58,095 nucleotides of DNA from Candidatus Levyibacteriota bacterium (GCA_029260965.1 JAJDCG010000002.1:188707-246801), one strand, 5' to 3'. Shown: positions 24,773 to 33,568, numbered from the stretch's first letter. Numbers and translations are program-made. Notes: a model not told the origin generated them from the sequence alone.

Positions 24773-26044
24773 ATGAAAAAATTAAAAAGCGCATTCATTT
24801 TTTTAAAAAATCCTATTGGCAATTTCAGGAAATCAAGTATTCGTAATAGAATTTTGATTATTATCTGTTTGATTATCATTGCTCTGTTTGTTAATTCTGT
24901 ACTAAGGGCAAACAAGGTGCCAGATTATGAAAAAGATACTGTAAAAAAAGGAAGTATAACCCAAATAGTAAGCGAAACAGGTAATGTAAAATCTGCAGGA
25001 AGAGTAGATGTATCAAGTACAACAACAGGAATAATTGAAGAAATCTACACAAATAATGGCGATAGTGTCACAACAGGTCAAAACCTTTTTAAAGTTCGTG
25101 CTATTGCAACTGAGCAGGAAAAAGCTAGTGCTTATGCCGGATATCTCTCAGCAAAATCAACTTTAGATGCTGCTAATGCTATGTTGTTTACTTTGCAATC
25201 GCAAATGTTTACTGCATGGGACAAGTACAAAGAGCTTGCAGAAAGCGATGAGTATGCAAATGATGATGGTACAGCAAAAACGCAACAGAGAACGCTTCCA
25301 GAATTTCACATTCCTGAAAAAGACTGGTTCGCAGCTGAGGCAAAATACAAAAACCAGCAAGCAGTTATCAAGCAAGCAGAAGCAGCTGTAAATGCTGCGT
25401 TTCTTGCTTATCAGGCAACTCAAAACTCAATTACCACTTCCCCAACCTCAGGTACTGTTGCAAATCTTTCAGTAAATGTGGGTGATAGTGTGCAAGCTGG
25501 CGGTAACGCTCAGGCAGCGCTTCTCACAGGTGTTTCTCCCAAGCCTGTTTTGACTGTTGCCAATGTGAGTCAGGATTTTTCAGTAGAATTGACGCTTAAT
25601 GAAACAGATATTCCAAAAGTAAAAGAAGGACAAAAAGCAAAAATAGAAGTTGATGCACTTGGAGATAGGCAGTTTGATGGAATAGTAACCCATGTTGATT
25701 CAATTGGAACAGATAATTCAGGCGTTATTACTTATAATGTAGTGATATCACTTCTTGGGACAGATACAGATATAAGACCTGGCATGACTGTTGGAATAGA
25801 GATAGAGGTTGATAGGAGAAAAGATGTGTTAACAGTTTCTAGCTCAGCTATAAAACCGTATAAAGGCGGACGGGCAGTCAGGGTTTATGATAAAAAAACC
25901 AAGAAAATTGACTTCATCCCTGTAACACCTGGAATAAAAGGAGATAGCAGAACTGAGATTAAAAAAGGTCTTACAGAAGGTCAGGAGATAGTTGTATCGC
26001 TTCCGAATGAAGAAATATCACGACCCGGACTTTTTGGTAATTAA
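24773..26044 (+). CDS. MacA/HlyD-like periplasmic adaptor of an ABC efflux system
   Basis: 423 aa. An N-terminal TM (about 27-44) is followed by a membrane-fusion protein: first lipoyl half 'GTTTGIIEEIYTNNGDSVTTGQNLF', an alpha-helical hairpin (about 105-215), second lipoyl half 'SPTSGTVANLSVNVGDSVQAG', then beta-barrel and membrane-proximal domains ('DALGDRQFDGIVTHVDSIG', 'IRPGMTVGIEIEV'). First gene of a three-gene operon, overlapping the ATPase gene by 1 nt. The hairpin is short, as in monoderm adaptors that need no outer-membrane channel. Confidence 0.93.
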   Translation: MKKLKSAFIFLKNPIGNFRKSSIRNRILIIICLIIIALFVNSVLRANKVPDYEKDTVKKGSITQIVSETGNVKSAGRVDVSSTTTGIIEEIYTNNGDSVTTGQNLFKVRAIATEQEKASAYAGYLSAKSTLDAANAMLFTLQSQMFTAWDKYKELAESDEYANDDGTAKTQQRTLPEFHIPEKDWFAAEAKYKNQQAVIKQAEAAVNAAFLAYQATQNSITTSPTSGTVANLSVNVGDSVQAGGNAQAALLTGVSPKPVLTVANVSQDFSVELTLNETDIPKVKEGQKAKIEVDALGDRQFDGIVTHVDSIGTDNSGVITYNVVISLLGTDTDIRPGMTVGIEIEVDRRKDVLTVSSSAIKPYKGGRAVRVYDKKTKKIDFIPVTPGIKGDSRTEIKKGLTEGQEIVVSLPNEEISRPGLFGN

Positions 26045-26739
26045 TGGCAACTAAAATCCCACTTATCAAACTAGAAAAAGTGACAAAACGCTATCCCCTG
26101 GCAGATGGTGAATCTTATCAAGCGCTAAATGGTGTTTCTTTAATAGTTGAAAAAGGTGAATTTGTTGCAATCATGGGACCATCAGGATCTGGTAAATCAA
26201 CATTTATGCACATCATGGGGCTTTTGGATATTCCGAGCACAGGTAAGTATTTATTAAAGGGAAAAGATGTAAAATCATATACATCAGATGAGCTGGCAGA
26301 CATACGAAATAAAGATATTGGTTTTGTTTTTCAATCTTTTAATCTTTTATCTCGTACAACTGTTATTAAAAATGTAGAACGCCCCATGATGTATGCTGGG
26401 ATTTCACAAGAGGAGCGGACAAAGCGCGCTATGGATGCTCTCAGGCTAGTTCAGATTGATAATAAGGCTGAGAATCTTTCAAATCATATCTCAGGTGGTC
26501 AAATTCAACGAGTTGCTATAGCACGAGCCATGGTCATGGAGCCATCAATTCTTCTGGCAGATGAGCCAACTGGTAATTTGGATACCAAGACCTCGAAAGA
26601 AATAATGAACCACATAAAAGATCTAAATAAAAAAGGGACAACTGTAATTTTAATTACACATGAGGAAGATATAGCAGATTTCGCAAAAAGAATCATAAAA
26701 ATTGTGGATGGAAAAATAGTGACAGACAGGAAAAAATAA
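26044..26739 (+). CDS. ABC transporter ATPase (MacB/LolD type)
   Basis: 231 aa. Walker A 'GPSGSGKST', Q-loop 'FVFQSFNLL', signature 'ISGGQIQRVAIARA', Walker B 'ILLADEPTGNLD', H-loop 'ILITHE'. This is the MacB/LolD subclass that drives extracytoplasmic work through a mechanotransmission permease. The ATPase and permease are separate genes, as in Gram-positives, not fused as in E. coli MacB. The start overlaps the adaptor stop. Confidence 0.96.
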   Translation: MATKIPLIKLEKVTKRYPLADGESYQALNGVSLIVEKGEFVAIMGPSGSGKSTFMHIMGLLDIPSTGKYLLKGKDVKSYTSDELADIRNKDIGFVFQSFNLLSRTTVIKNVERPMMYAGISQEERTKRAMDALRLVQIDNKAENLSNHISGGQIQRVAIARAMVMEPSILLADEPTGNLDTKTSKEIMNHIKDLNKKGTTVILITHEEDIADFAKRIIKIVDGKIVTDRKK

Positions 26740-26741
26740 TT

Positions 26742-27953
26742 ATGGATTATAGAGAAATAGTTAAAACTTCACTTCAGGTTCTAAGACGAAACGTCATGAG
26801 GACATCTTTAACTATGCTTGGAATCATAATTGGTATTACATCAGTTATTTTAATCGTCTCCATTGGACAGGGCGCTGTAAAGTTCATAACTGATGAGTTA
26901 TCTAGTTTTGGTACTGATTATTTTCAGATAAGTCCTGGCGCTGATCAATTTAGCACGCTTACAGGTTCAAATACCCTAACGCTTGATGATGTAGAAGCTA
27001 TAAAAACTGATCCATCGCTTACAAATGTTAATAAGGTTATACCTGTTTCTCTTCAAGCAGCAAGAGTTACTGCCAATGATGAAGATGAAACAGTTAATAT
27101 ATCAGGAACTACAACCGATGCTCCAGCTATTTTAAGGCCTGAAATACTTTATGGTGAATTTTTAAGTAGTGAAAATAATACTGCCTCAGAACATGTGGCT
27201 GTGATGGGTTCTGATGCATCTGAAACGTTTTTTGGTGAAGATACAAATCCCACAGGCGAGCGAATAAGAATTAACGGAACACCCTACCTCGTAATAGGTG
27301 TTGCGCATTTTGAATCAGCCTTAGCAGGTTCTGTTCTTAGTAATTCTATCTTTGTACCTATAAATGTGATGTTTCGCGAGATACAAGGACAAGAAAGAAT
27401 ACAGGAAATAAATGTCAGTGTTCACAACACTGAGCTTATAAATCAGACAATTGATGATATAGAGGTTCTTTTGAGAGATAGGCATGATTTGAATGAGGGA
27501 AATGAAAATGATTTTCGTATATCTAGTGCGCAGGACATACTTAGTACAGTTGAGACAATCACAAGTCTTTTAACTCTGATGATTGCTGCAATATCTGGTA
27601 TCTCACTTATTGTCGGAGGAGTAGGTGTGATGAACATCATGCTGGTATCAGTCACAGAGCGCACCAAAGAAATAGGGCTTTTGAAAGCAATTGGCGCTAA
27701 AGAAAAAGATATTTTGACTCAATTTTTGATTGAGGCGGTGGTGATGACAGTATTTGGTGGGATAATAGGTATAATTCTTGGAATAAGTGGAGCGTTTGTA
27801 GTATCTAGCCTTGTAGGAATTCCATTTGTGGTCAGTCCTGTTGCAATTCTACTGGCAGTTGGTGTTTCATCACTTGTAGGCATAGCCTTTGGTCTTTATC
27901 CTGCGCGCAAAGCAGCCCGTCTCTCGCCCATCGACGCATTGAGGTATGAGTGA
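26742..27953 (+). CDS. ABC transporter permease (MacB/FtsX type)
   Basis: 403 aa. TM1 (about 20-42; 'MRTSLTMLGIIIGITSVILIVSIG'), a large extracellular MacB_PCD domain (about 43-270), then three C-terminal helices with the FtsX landmark 'VGVMNIMLVSVTERTKEIGLLKAIGA' and terminal 'LYPARKAARLSPIDALRYE'. It works with the two preceding genes to export a drug, peptide or lipid; the substrate is unknown. Last gene of the operon, 2 nt after the ATPase. Confidence 0.95.
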   Translation: MDYREIVKTSLQVLRRNVMRTSLTMLGIIIGITSVILIVSIGQGAVKFITDELSSFGTDYFQISPGADQFSTLTGSNTLTLDDVEAIKTDPSLTNVNKVIPVSLQAARVTANDEDETVNISGTTTDAPAILRPEILYGEFLSSENNTASEHVAVMGSDASETFFGEDTNPTGERIRINGTPYLVIGVAHFESALAGSVLSNSIFVPINVMFREIQGQERIQEINVSVHNTELINQTIDDIEVLLRDRHDLNEGNENDFRISSAQDILSTVETITSLLTLMIAAISGISLIVGGVGVMNIMLVSVTERTKEIGLLKAIGAKEKDILTQFLIEAVVMTVFGGIIGIILGISGAFVVSSLVGIPFVVSPVAILLAVGVSSLVGIAFGLYPARKAARLSPIDALRYE

Positions 27954-27956
27954 GAT

Positions 27957-28226
27957 TTACTTTCTATAAACCTTGTCGTGGTTGCCTATTTTAAAAAATA
28001 TAGCCTCATTTTCTTTAAAAGTATAGATTAGTCGGATATTACCCTCTACAGATATGCTCCTTGTATTTTTTAGGCTTCCTCTTAATTTGTGAGTTCTGAG
28101 TGATGGATGTTTGGTGTTTTTTTGAAAAAGTTTTAATTGTTTTTGGACCTTTTTAAATAATTGTGGTTGTTTTCTTTTAATTTTTTTGAGTTCAGAGGTA
28201 AGTTCTTTTGAAAAAGAAATGTCCAT
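27957..28226 (-). CDS. RelE/ParE-superfamily toxin
   Basis: 89 aa, the usual toxin size. 'FSKELTSELKKIKRKQPQLFKKVQKQLKLFQKN' forms the two N-terminal helices, 'HPSLRTHKLRGSLKNTRSISVEGNIRLIYTF' the basic beta-sheet with the RelE 'LxGxxxxxRSxxxxxxxRxIY' pattern, and 'ILFKIGNHDKVYRK'-like residues close the fold. Such toxins cleave mRNA on the ribosome. It follows the antitoxin by 3 nt, so the two are co-translated. Confidence 0.88.
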   Translation of the reverse strand: MDISFSKELTSELKKIKRKQPQLFKKVQKQLKLFQKNTKHPSLRTHKLRGSLKNTRSISVEGNIRLIYTFKENEAIFFKIGNHDKVYRK

Positions 28227-28229
28227 AGA

Positions 28230-28490
28230 TTAGAGTTTTTCAAAAAAGGCGTCTATATCTTTTACTTTTGTAGTTTTTCCCACATTATGTTCTATAACAG
28301 CTTTGTCATAAGCTTCTTCGGTCTCTGCGGATGCTTGATAAATGGGATAGTCCATGTCTTCTACATCTTTGAGGATTAGGTGCTTGATATATCCCGCAAC
28401 AGGCACGCCAAATTTATCGGCTTTACTGTCCAGAAAACTCTTCAAAGGAAGTGGGATGTTTATTTTAATTTGTGCCTGTTGAGTATTCAT
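28230..28490 (-). CDS. RelB/RHH-type antitoxin
   Basis: 86 aa from the ATG at 28490. That start is fixed by TATTAT 6 nt upstream and by an operator that an upstream start would overlap. The N-terminal 'AQIKINIPLPLKSFLDSKADKFGVPVAGYIKHLIL' fits a ribbon-helix-helix DNA-binding unit. The acidic C-terminus would wrap the toxin. It precedes the toxin gene and is expected to repress its own promoter through the 7-3-7 palindrome at 28514-28530. Confidence 0.85.
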   Translation of the reverse strand: MNTQQAQIKINIPLPLKSFLDSKADKFGVPVAGYIKHLILKDVEDMDYPIYQASAETEEAYDKAVIEHNVGKTTKVKDIDAFFEKL

Positions 28491-28496
28491 ACACTT

Positions 28497-28525
28497 ATAA
28501 TAGCACCAATTACAGTACTTTTCAA
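28497..28525 (-). promoter_or_regulatory. Promoter of the toxin-antitoxin operon
   Basis: Minus strand: TTGAAA (28520-28525), 17-nt spacer, TATTAT (28497-28502), 6 nt to the antitoxin ATG. Confidence 0.7.
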
Positions 28526-28530
28526 GTACT
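28514..28530. promoter_or_regulatory. Operator of the toxin-antitoxin operon
   Basis: Perfect inverted repeat AGTACTT-TTC-AAGTACT covering the -35 box, ideally placed for autorepression by the antitoxin. Confidence 0.65.
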
Positions 28531-28533
28531 TTT

Positions 28534-29076
28534 TTATGCATTTAGCACCCAGTTTTTTGATACTTCTGGTACTGAGCAGAGATTGCGGTTAAAGCAGCAG
28601 GGGCGTCTCATTCCTTTGTTCAATTTATCTAGCATTACTTCTATATGTTTTTGTCTGGTTTCAGGTGTCTTGACCGCCCTGATCCAGCGGATCCAGTCCC
28701 ATCTGGCACTTGGAGTGATATCCTCCCACAAGGCTTTTGCTTTTGGAGATACTGATAGAGCCTTTTTTACATCAGTTGGGATAACTGGTTCTATCCATTC
28801 TTTGGTTGGTTCAATTACGATACTTACCATGTCCCCTGCCACGGCATGAGCTTTATCAAGAAGTCTTTTATCAGGCGCAAACCAATGACTTGGCCTCAGC
28901 CCTGGTCCATACCTCCCATCTGGCTCAAGTAGGGTTTTGAAAGGAACGCCGTTTAATTTTCCTGACACCATTGTCATAGCTCTGGTTGGGAGCTGAGCTG
29001 ACGCCTCCTCAGGCAGTCTGAGAATAGTCCAGTCGTTGATCTTAGAAAGCCTGGTTTCAAAGCGAATTTCGGACAT
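28534..29076 (-). CDS. YdeI/OmdA-like protein with DUF1905
   Basis: 180 aa. The N-terminal DUF1905 part ('FETRLSKINDWTILRLPEEASAQLPTRAMTMVSGKLNGVPF') forms a small barrel. The C-terminal half ('VPTDVKKALSVSPKAKALWEDITPSARWDWIRWIRAVKTPETRQKHIEVMLDKLNKG' type) is the YdeI/OmdA helical domain, linked elsewhere to bacteriocin or peptide resistance. 'KGMRRPCCFN' is a common ending of the domain; about 16 further residues may be an unconserved tail. The promoter TTAACA-N17-TATACT ends 6 nt before the ATG. Confidence 0.85.
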   Translation of the reverse strand: MSEIRFETRLSKINDWTILRLPEEASAQLPTRAMTMVSGKLNGVPFKTLLEPDGRYGPGLRPSHWFAPDKRLLDKAHAVAGDMVSIVIEPTKEWIEPVIPTDVKKALSVSPKAKALWEDITPSARWDWIRWIRAVKTPETRQKHIEVMLDKLNKGMRRPCCFNRNLCSVPEVSKNWVLNA

Positions 29077-29082
29077 AAAGAT

Positions 29083-29111
29083 AGTATACCAAACTAAGGC
29101 TGAGATGTTAA
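29083..29111 (-). promoter_or_regulatory. Promoter of the DUF1905 gene
   Basis: Minus strand: TTAACA (29106-29111), 17-nt spacer, TATACT (29083-29088), 6 nt to the ATG at 29076. Confidence 0.6.
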
Positions 29112-29151
29112 TTTATGTGTAAAGTTAAATTAATTAAACAAAGGGATTAGG

Positions 29152-29181
29152 TTGACTTTTCAATTTAAATGAATCTATAAT
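29152..29181 (+). promoter_or_regulatory. Promoter of the 29188 gene
   Basis: TTGACT (29152-29157), 18-nt spacer, TATAAT (29176-29181), 6 nt to the ATG at 29188. Confidence 0.65.
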
Positions 29182-29187
29182 TGCAAA

Positions 29188-29706
29188 ATGACAAGGCGCG
29201 AAGTAGACATCAGGTCATCAAAAGAATATTACAGAGATAGATTAGTAGAGAAAGAGTATAAGAGTAAAAAACTCTCTGCTTTAATTGCTCTGTCAATATG
29301 GCCTATTTTTTCAGGTATAAAAATGAGCAAAAATGATAACGATCTAGCTATTTTATGTGTTGGGAAAAAATTTCAAGTTTTTAAAAATGAAAATAGAGTT
29401 AATAGGATGCGTCAGGGAAATTTGGGATTAGTAAGTGAAAGAGGAGAGTTAATAATGGAAGCTGGTGAAATAGCTGCGTCTAGATTTGATACAGAAATAG
29501 TTGAATCTAAAAAAAATTTCTTTAAAGATTATGAAGAAAGGGCGTCCACAATTGAGAATGCAGTTAATGATTTTTTTGTTCAAATGGTGGTAAGAACTGA
29601 CTCGAAAAGTTATAAGATCAAGAAGCTACCAAAGCGTAGTGTGCTTAGGGCATGGAGGAATGAATGGGTTCCTAAGCTTAATAATGTTCAGGACTCCTCA
29701 GGCTAG
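29188..29706 (+). CDS. Hypothetical protein
   Basis: 172 aa, rich in charged residues, with one weakly hydrophobic stretch ('LSALIALSIWPIFSGI', about 29-44) that is marginal for a membrane helix. I recognise no family or catalytic motif. A good promoter 6 nt before the ATG supports a real gene. It is the last gene before the non-coding and TIR-protein region, so it may mark the conserved side of that junction. Confidence 0.6.
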   Translation: MTRREVDIRSSKEYYRDRLVEKEYKSKKLSALIALSIWPIFSGIKMSKNDNDLAILCVGKKFQVFKNENRVNRMRQGNLGLVSERGELIMEAGEIAASRFDTEIVESKKNFFKDYEERASTIENAVNDFFVQMVVRTDSKSYKIKKLPKRSVLRAWRNEWVPKLNNVQDSSG

Positions 29707-30067
29707 TGCATATTTTCATCACGAAGAAAACAAATTGTATTGGCCCTGATAGCCACCAAGACTCTTCACGCAATTGGGGTACCCTACCGAATGACGTTAG
29801 GACTCACTTTAGTACATTATCGCAGAAAGACATAGCCTTTTTCAAACACTCCTACGCCGTTCTTTACGCTTAACACCTCTTTCATAGTCACTTTCCTAGA
29901 TAATATGTAATCATTACACGCCCTCCTGTTGCGAGGAGGTAGGTAGTGACAGTTGCCAGCCTATCTTAGGGGTATGGGGTGGCAGGGATAAAAAACTGCC
30001 TGGGAGTCCCAATGGTGACCTGGGCGGGAGTGAAGCAGGAGTGTTGCGCAGCTTTAGATATGCCCTT
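29707..30067. other. Long non-coding tract with many short inverted repeats
   Basis: 361 nt without a credible gene. It is less AT-rich than neighbouring spacers and full of hairpins: CCTCCT-N6-AGGAGG near 29921-29939, GGCAG/CTGCC around 29980-30000, TGGG-AGT-CCCA near 30001-30012. It contains one copy of the TGTAATCATTACA palindrome (29906-29918). No T-loop, RNase P, tmRNA or clear SRP core is present. On the minus strand a 22-codon ORF (29885-29817) follows a TATTAT box. It could be a structured RNA or the remnant of a lost mobile segment. Confidence 0.45.
29906..29918. repeat. 13-bp palindrome, copy 1
   Basis: TGTAATCATTACA, identical to the copy at 33619-33631. On the minus strand it abuts a TATTAT -10-like box (29900-29905), so it may be an operator. 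Confidence 0.7.
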
Positions 30068-33000
30068 TTACTTTATTGACTCAGGGTCGATATCTTTCAT
30101 CCATCGTAACAACGAGTTAATTACTTTGTCTACCTCGCCATCTGCATCATGAGCAGCAGACTCTTGCATCCTGTTTCCTTGGAGTTCTGGAACGCCTTCC
30201 ATCTTCCAATCATCTTTTGAGATTTTGTATGTAGCAAGAAACATAAATTGAAGATTTGTTTTTTCTTCTCTTTCAGAGAAATGGTAAAGCTCTTTTTTTA
30301 TATCAAATCCACCAGTACTACATATACGTTTCCTGTATCTCAGTGAACCAATAACTATCATAAATTTCGATTTTGGTAGGTTTATATTAATTTTATCTTT
30401 TATAGTGGGTGCAGGATACTCTGCATCAAGAAACGTTATGTAACCTTTATCTTTCAGTTTTTTATTCAACTTTGTTACAAAAGAATTTTCTCCAACTGCA
30501 GCATCTGTTCCAGCAGAAGCATGACTAATAAAAATATCAACCGTCTGTTCCGAACCGATTTCGTTCATCCTGTCTCTGACAAGTGGATAAGTCCATACGA
30601 TAGTTTTACCATCAATAAACGCTAACGCATTTGCACTATCAACAACTTTTATAACCAAGTTATGTTTTGCACTCAGTTCAGAAATACGCTTTAACAGCCA
30701 GTTTATTTCTGGTACTTCAAGGTGTTGTTCTGCCCACGATTTCAATACTGTAAGGGCATCAAGAGATAAGAGGAATTCATCTCTTGCAACAAAGTCTATT
30801 ACTACGCTCCATAAGTAGGACGCATACTCTTTATGGTCAGGTTTTTCGACTAAAGTCAAAGAGAAATCCAAGAGGTCGATAAAACGGTCTAGATAGCCTT
30901 CGTCATCCAATTCAACAAGTGGCTTGGCAAATGATTTCGTATCAAGTTCCATCTCCAAGTTTCCAACTGAATGAGCGCCTTCCTGCCTACGGAATGGAGT
31001 TGCTGAAGACTTTAATGTGTCAAACCGCCATGCTATTGCGTTTTCATTGCGAAACACTGAAACTAGAAGTCCATTTGCCAAATCAGAAAGTCTACTTCTC
31101 GCATCGGGTGTCCAAAGTTTTTTGAGAAGCGTTTCGACATCAGCATCTTCTTTTGAAATATATTTCTCTAAATTTTCCAAAGCATATTCACGGTCATGAG
31201 CTGCAATCAGCGTGTCTTCAATAAATGAAATTAATACTTCTTTTGGCGATGACAATCCTGGTGAAACGCTTGCAAGATATATATATGTTTGAGGAATAAG
31301 GTATCGTAAGTCCTTTGTTTTATCGAGCATTATTTCATTCAATGGAGCCAAATCTTCATCAGATATCTCCCCCAGCATTTCTTTGAAATTTTTAAACTCG
31401 GAAAGATAAGAAAAAGGTACGAAGGTGAACAGTTTTTTTCGATTTTCTGGCTGCTGAAGTATGGCTGGGTTGAGTTCATGAATGACTTCAAGCACGGCAG
31501 GGAAATATGAAGCGATAGAGCTGATTGTGTATTCACCAGATTTTGTTTCTGGGTTGTTGTAGTGCATCTCGAGTTTGGCAGGGTCGATTTTTTCTAAATT
31601 ACTTTCCACAGCAAGTTTTAAGAGCCGTTCCTTTTCCGCCGAGGTTGCTTTTGTAAGTAAGAATTTTTTATTTTCAATGAAGTAACGAAAAACTTGAGGG
31701 AAGTATTTATCTTCTCCAGGACTTAGGAATTTCTGAAATTGTTTATAAATTTTATCGTTCTGTTCAGTTTGATAATCTTTTTGTTCCCGTGGTACGTTAG
31801 GGTCTGCAGTTACTCCCAGTTCAATACCTTTCTTGAGTACTGCATCTCCATCTGGATTTCCTGTATGTGGCGCAAGTCTTACCGCTTGGGCAAGTGCATA
31901 TAGTGCATATCCAGCATGGTGGTGCAGTTGGTCTTTAAAAATACCACGGAGTTTCTCAAGCTTTTCAGGCTTTAATAAAACAGAAAGGGTTCCTTCTATG
32001 TCATTAATAAATAAAATCTGTTGCTGCTCTTTGCCGAGGTCTTTTATTGTTTGAATAAATTCATCGAGGTATTCTGGCTCCCCATCTTGAATGATTAGGG
32101 CGGATTGCTGTAAAAACCAAGATTTTCCAGCGTCATAATTCCGTTCGCCTGTAAATGACGAGATAATTATCTTTTTAAGTAAAGAAATTATTTCTGCGTT
32201 TTTATATTTTTTAATGTTTTCGACTAAGGTATCGTCAGCTTGCTTGTCTTCTTTATTGAAAATTGACTCATTATCAAGGAACTCATGAATAAAGTCTGGA
32301 TTTATAGAAAACTGCCGAAGGAAATATTCAATTCCAGCCTGCGTATCTATAGAGTACAGTGCATTTCGTGCATAAATGTGAGCGGTGTCACTGGCAATCG
32401 CTTTAACAAAAACATCAATAGAGGCAGGCTCATTTGCATCTATTGCACGACACATACTTATAAAGGCTTCTCTTACTAAGGAGTCACCGCTATCTGCGTT
32501 CTTTTTTACCTGAAGAATAATATCAACCTCTCCTTTGAAGTTTTCGAGAGCTGCCATAGAGTGGCGATTGAGGACTTCATTTTCGTTAGCCTCGTTTGCG
32601 TAAGAGATAAGTTTCTCTTTCCAAAATTTTCTCTCAGCCTCATTAAGGAGCCTATTATTGTTTTGCAGCATGCCGTCAATTGTTGCGGCAATATTTCCTT
32701 TATGAACATATTCTTTATCATCAGAGTTTGCTTTTAACTCTTTATAAATTGGTTCGTCGATGAACTTATACAAGTTATGGTATACCCACACAGGAAGCCA
32801 AAATTTCTTATTTTGGTATCTGTTGAATACTAGGTAAAACAATTCTTTTTGCAGTGCAGAAGGAATTGCTTGAGGTGTAGTGAATATTAGCGTCTCTGCT
32901 ACTTGGTCAACTAAAGAGTCGTCATTCTTTGAAAGAAATTTTGCAGACCAGGTGGTATAAGTGTTTGCGTCCTGTTCTATCAAAAATCGAAAAACACCTG

Positions 33001-33568
33001 TCCATGAAGGTTTCAAAACGGGTGTTCCTGTTTGTTCAGAAACGACCAGATTTTCCATTTCTTCGATAGGTTTATCCTGGCTCAGAATATGGTCTGAAAC
33101 TAAAAACTCAGTTAAAGTATGATGAGCCCAAGTTACTATTTCGTCATTCTCTTCTGTTTTTCGAGATACAAATCCAATTTCTTCCAGGAATTCGAGAGTT
33201 AAAGTACTAGGTGCATTGATTTTACTCAGTACGTCAGAAAATTCTTTAGCTGGTAGCTGGTTTTTCTCTACTTGCTCAAAATAAAGACCAAGCTTTTGAA
33301 AAACTTCACGCAAGTTTTTATACTGGGGAACTGTTTTGTTAAAAAAGTAATAGTAATAATTAAAGCGAGAAAAGGTGTCGGGTTTAGTATCTTTTAAAAA
33401 TTCCTTGAGGACATTAAAATGCTTTGGATTAGAAATGAAGCTGTTGTACGCATCGTGAAACCAGAACTGCTCTATGACTGCATCGATAAGCTCATTGCTG
33501 TATCCGAGCTCTGATAATTCTTTCCTAATGTCTTCATTTGAGAGTAAATCTGGGTTGTCAAATAACAT
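30068..33568 (-). CDS. Giant helical-repeat protein with C-terminal TIR domain; NACHT-like but lacking the NTPase
   Basis: 1166 aa from the ATG at 33568 (an ATG at 33646 would add 26 residues lying on a palindrome). The C-terminus (about 1008-1166) is TIR-like: 'TVDIFISHASAG', 'KLKDKGYITFLDAEY', 'KFMIVIGSLRYRKR', and a 'KKEL' glutamate where TIR NADases have their catalytic Glu. The middle is alpha-helical repeats of HEAT type. The N-terminus resembles what follows the ATPase in NACHT/STAND proteins ('FISNPKHFNVLKEFLKD', then winged-helix 'WAHHTLTEFLVSDHIL', about 147-162). No Walker A or B is present. Either a decapitated defence gene or a sensor that works without an NTPase; probably linked to NAD+-depleting immunity. 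Confidence 0.7.
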   Translation of the reverse strand: MLFDNPDLLSNEDIRKELSELGYSNELIDAVIEQFWFHDAYNSFISNPKHFNVLKEFLKDTKPDTFSRFNYYYYFFNKTVPQYKNLREVFQKLGLYFEQVEKNQLPAKEFSDVLSKINAPSTLTLEFLEEIGFVSRKTEENDEIVTWAHHTLTEFLVSDHILSQDKPIEEMENLVVSEQTGTPVLKPSWTGVFRFLIEQDANTYTTWSAKFLSKNDDSLVDQVAETLIFTTPQAIPSALQKELFYLVFNRYQNKKFWLPVWVYHNLYKFIDEPIYKELKANSDDKEYVHKGNIAATIDGMLQNNNRLLNEAERKFWKEKLISYANEANENEVLNRHSMAALENFKGEVDIILQVKKNADSGDSLVREAFISMCRAIDANEPASIDVFVKAIASDTAHIYARNALYSIDTQAGIEYFLRQFSINPDFIHEFLDNESIFNKEDKQADDTLVENIKKYKNAEIISLLKKIIISSFTGERNYDAGKSWFLQQSALIIQDGEPEYLDEFIQTIKDLGKEQQQILFINDIEGTLSVLLKPEKLEKLRGIFKDQLHHHAGYALYALAQAVRLAPHTGNPDGDAVLKKGIELGVTADPNVPREQKDYQTEQNDKIYKQFQKFLSPGEDKYFPQVFRYFIENKKFLLTKATSAEKERLLKLAVESNLEKIDPAKLEMHYNNPETKSGEYTISSIASYFPAVLEVIHELNPAILQQPENRKKLFTFVPFSYLSEFKNFKEMLGEISDEDLAPLNEIMLDKTKDLRYLIPQTYIYLASVSPGLSSPKEVLISFIEDTLIAAHDREYALENLEKYISKEDADVETLLKKLWTPDARSRLSDLANGLLVSVFRNENAIAWRFDTLKSSATPFRRQEGAHSVGNLEMELDTKSFAKPLVELDDEGYLDRFIDLLDFSLTLVEKPDHKEYASYLWSVVIDFVARDEFLLSLDALTVLKSWAEQHLEVPEINWLLKRISELSAKHNLVIKVVDSANALAFIDGKTIVWTYPLVRDRMNEIGSEQTVDIFISHASAGTDAAVGENSFVTKLNKKLKDKGYITFLDAEYPAPTIKDKININLPKSKFMIVIGSLRYRKRICSTGGFDIKKELYHFSEREEKTNLQFMFLATYKISKDDWKMEGVPELQGNRMQESAAHDADGEVDKVINSLLRWMKDIDPESIK

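Noticed and set aside
29817-29885. 22-codon minus-strand ORF after TATTAT
   Set aside because: Too short to claim as a gene; mentioned only as a detail of the non-coding tract.
29950-30060. Possible 4.5S/SRP RNA core (GAAGCAGG and GGGA-like loop)
   Set aside because: The tetraloop stem and symmetric loop do not match the conserved SRP domain IV (GGTCCGGAAGGAAGCAG); similarity is too short.
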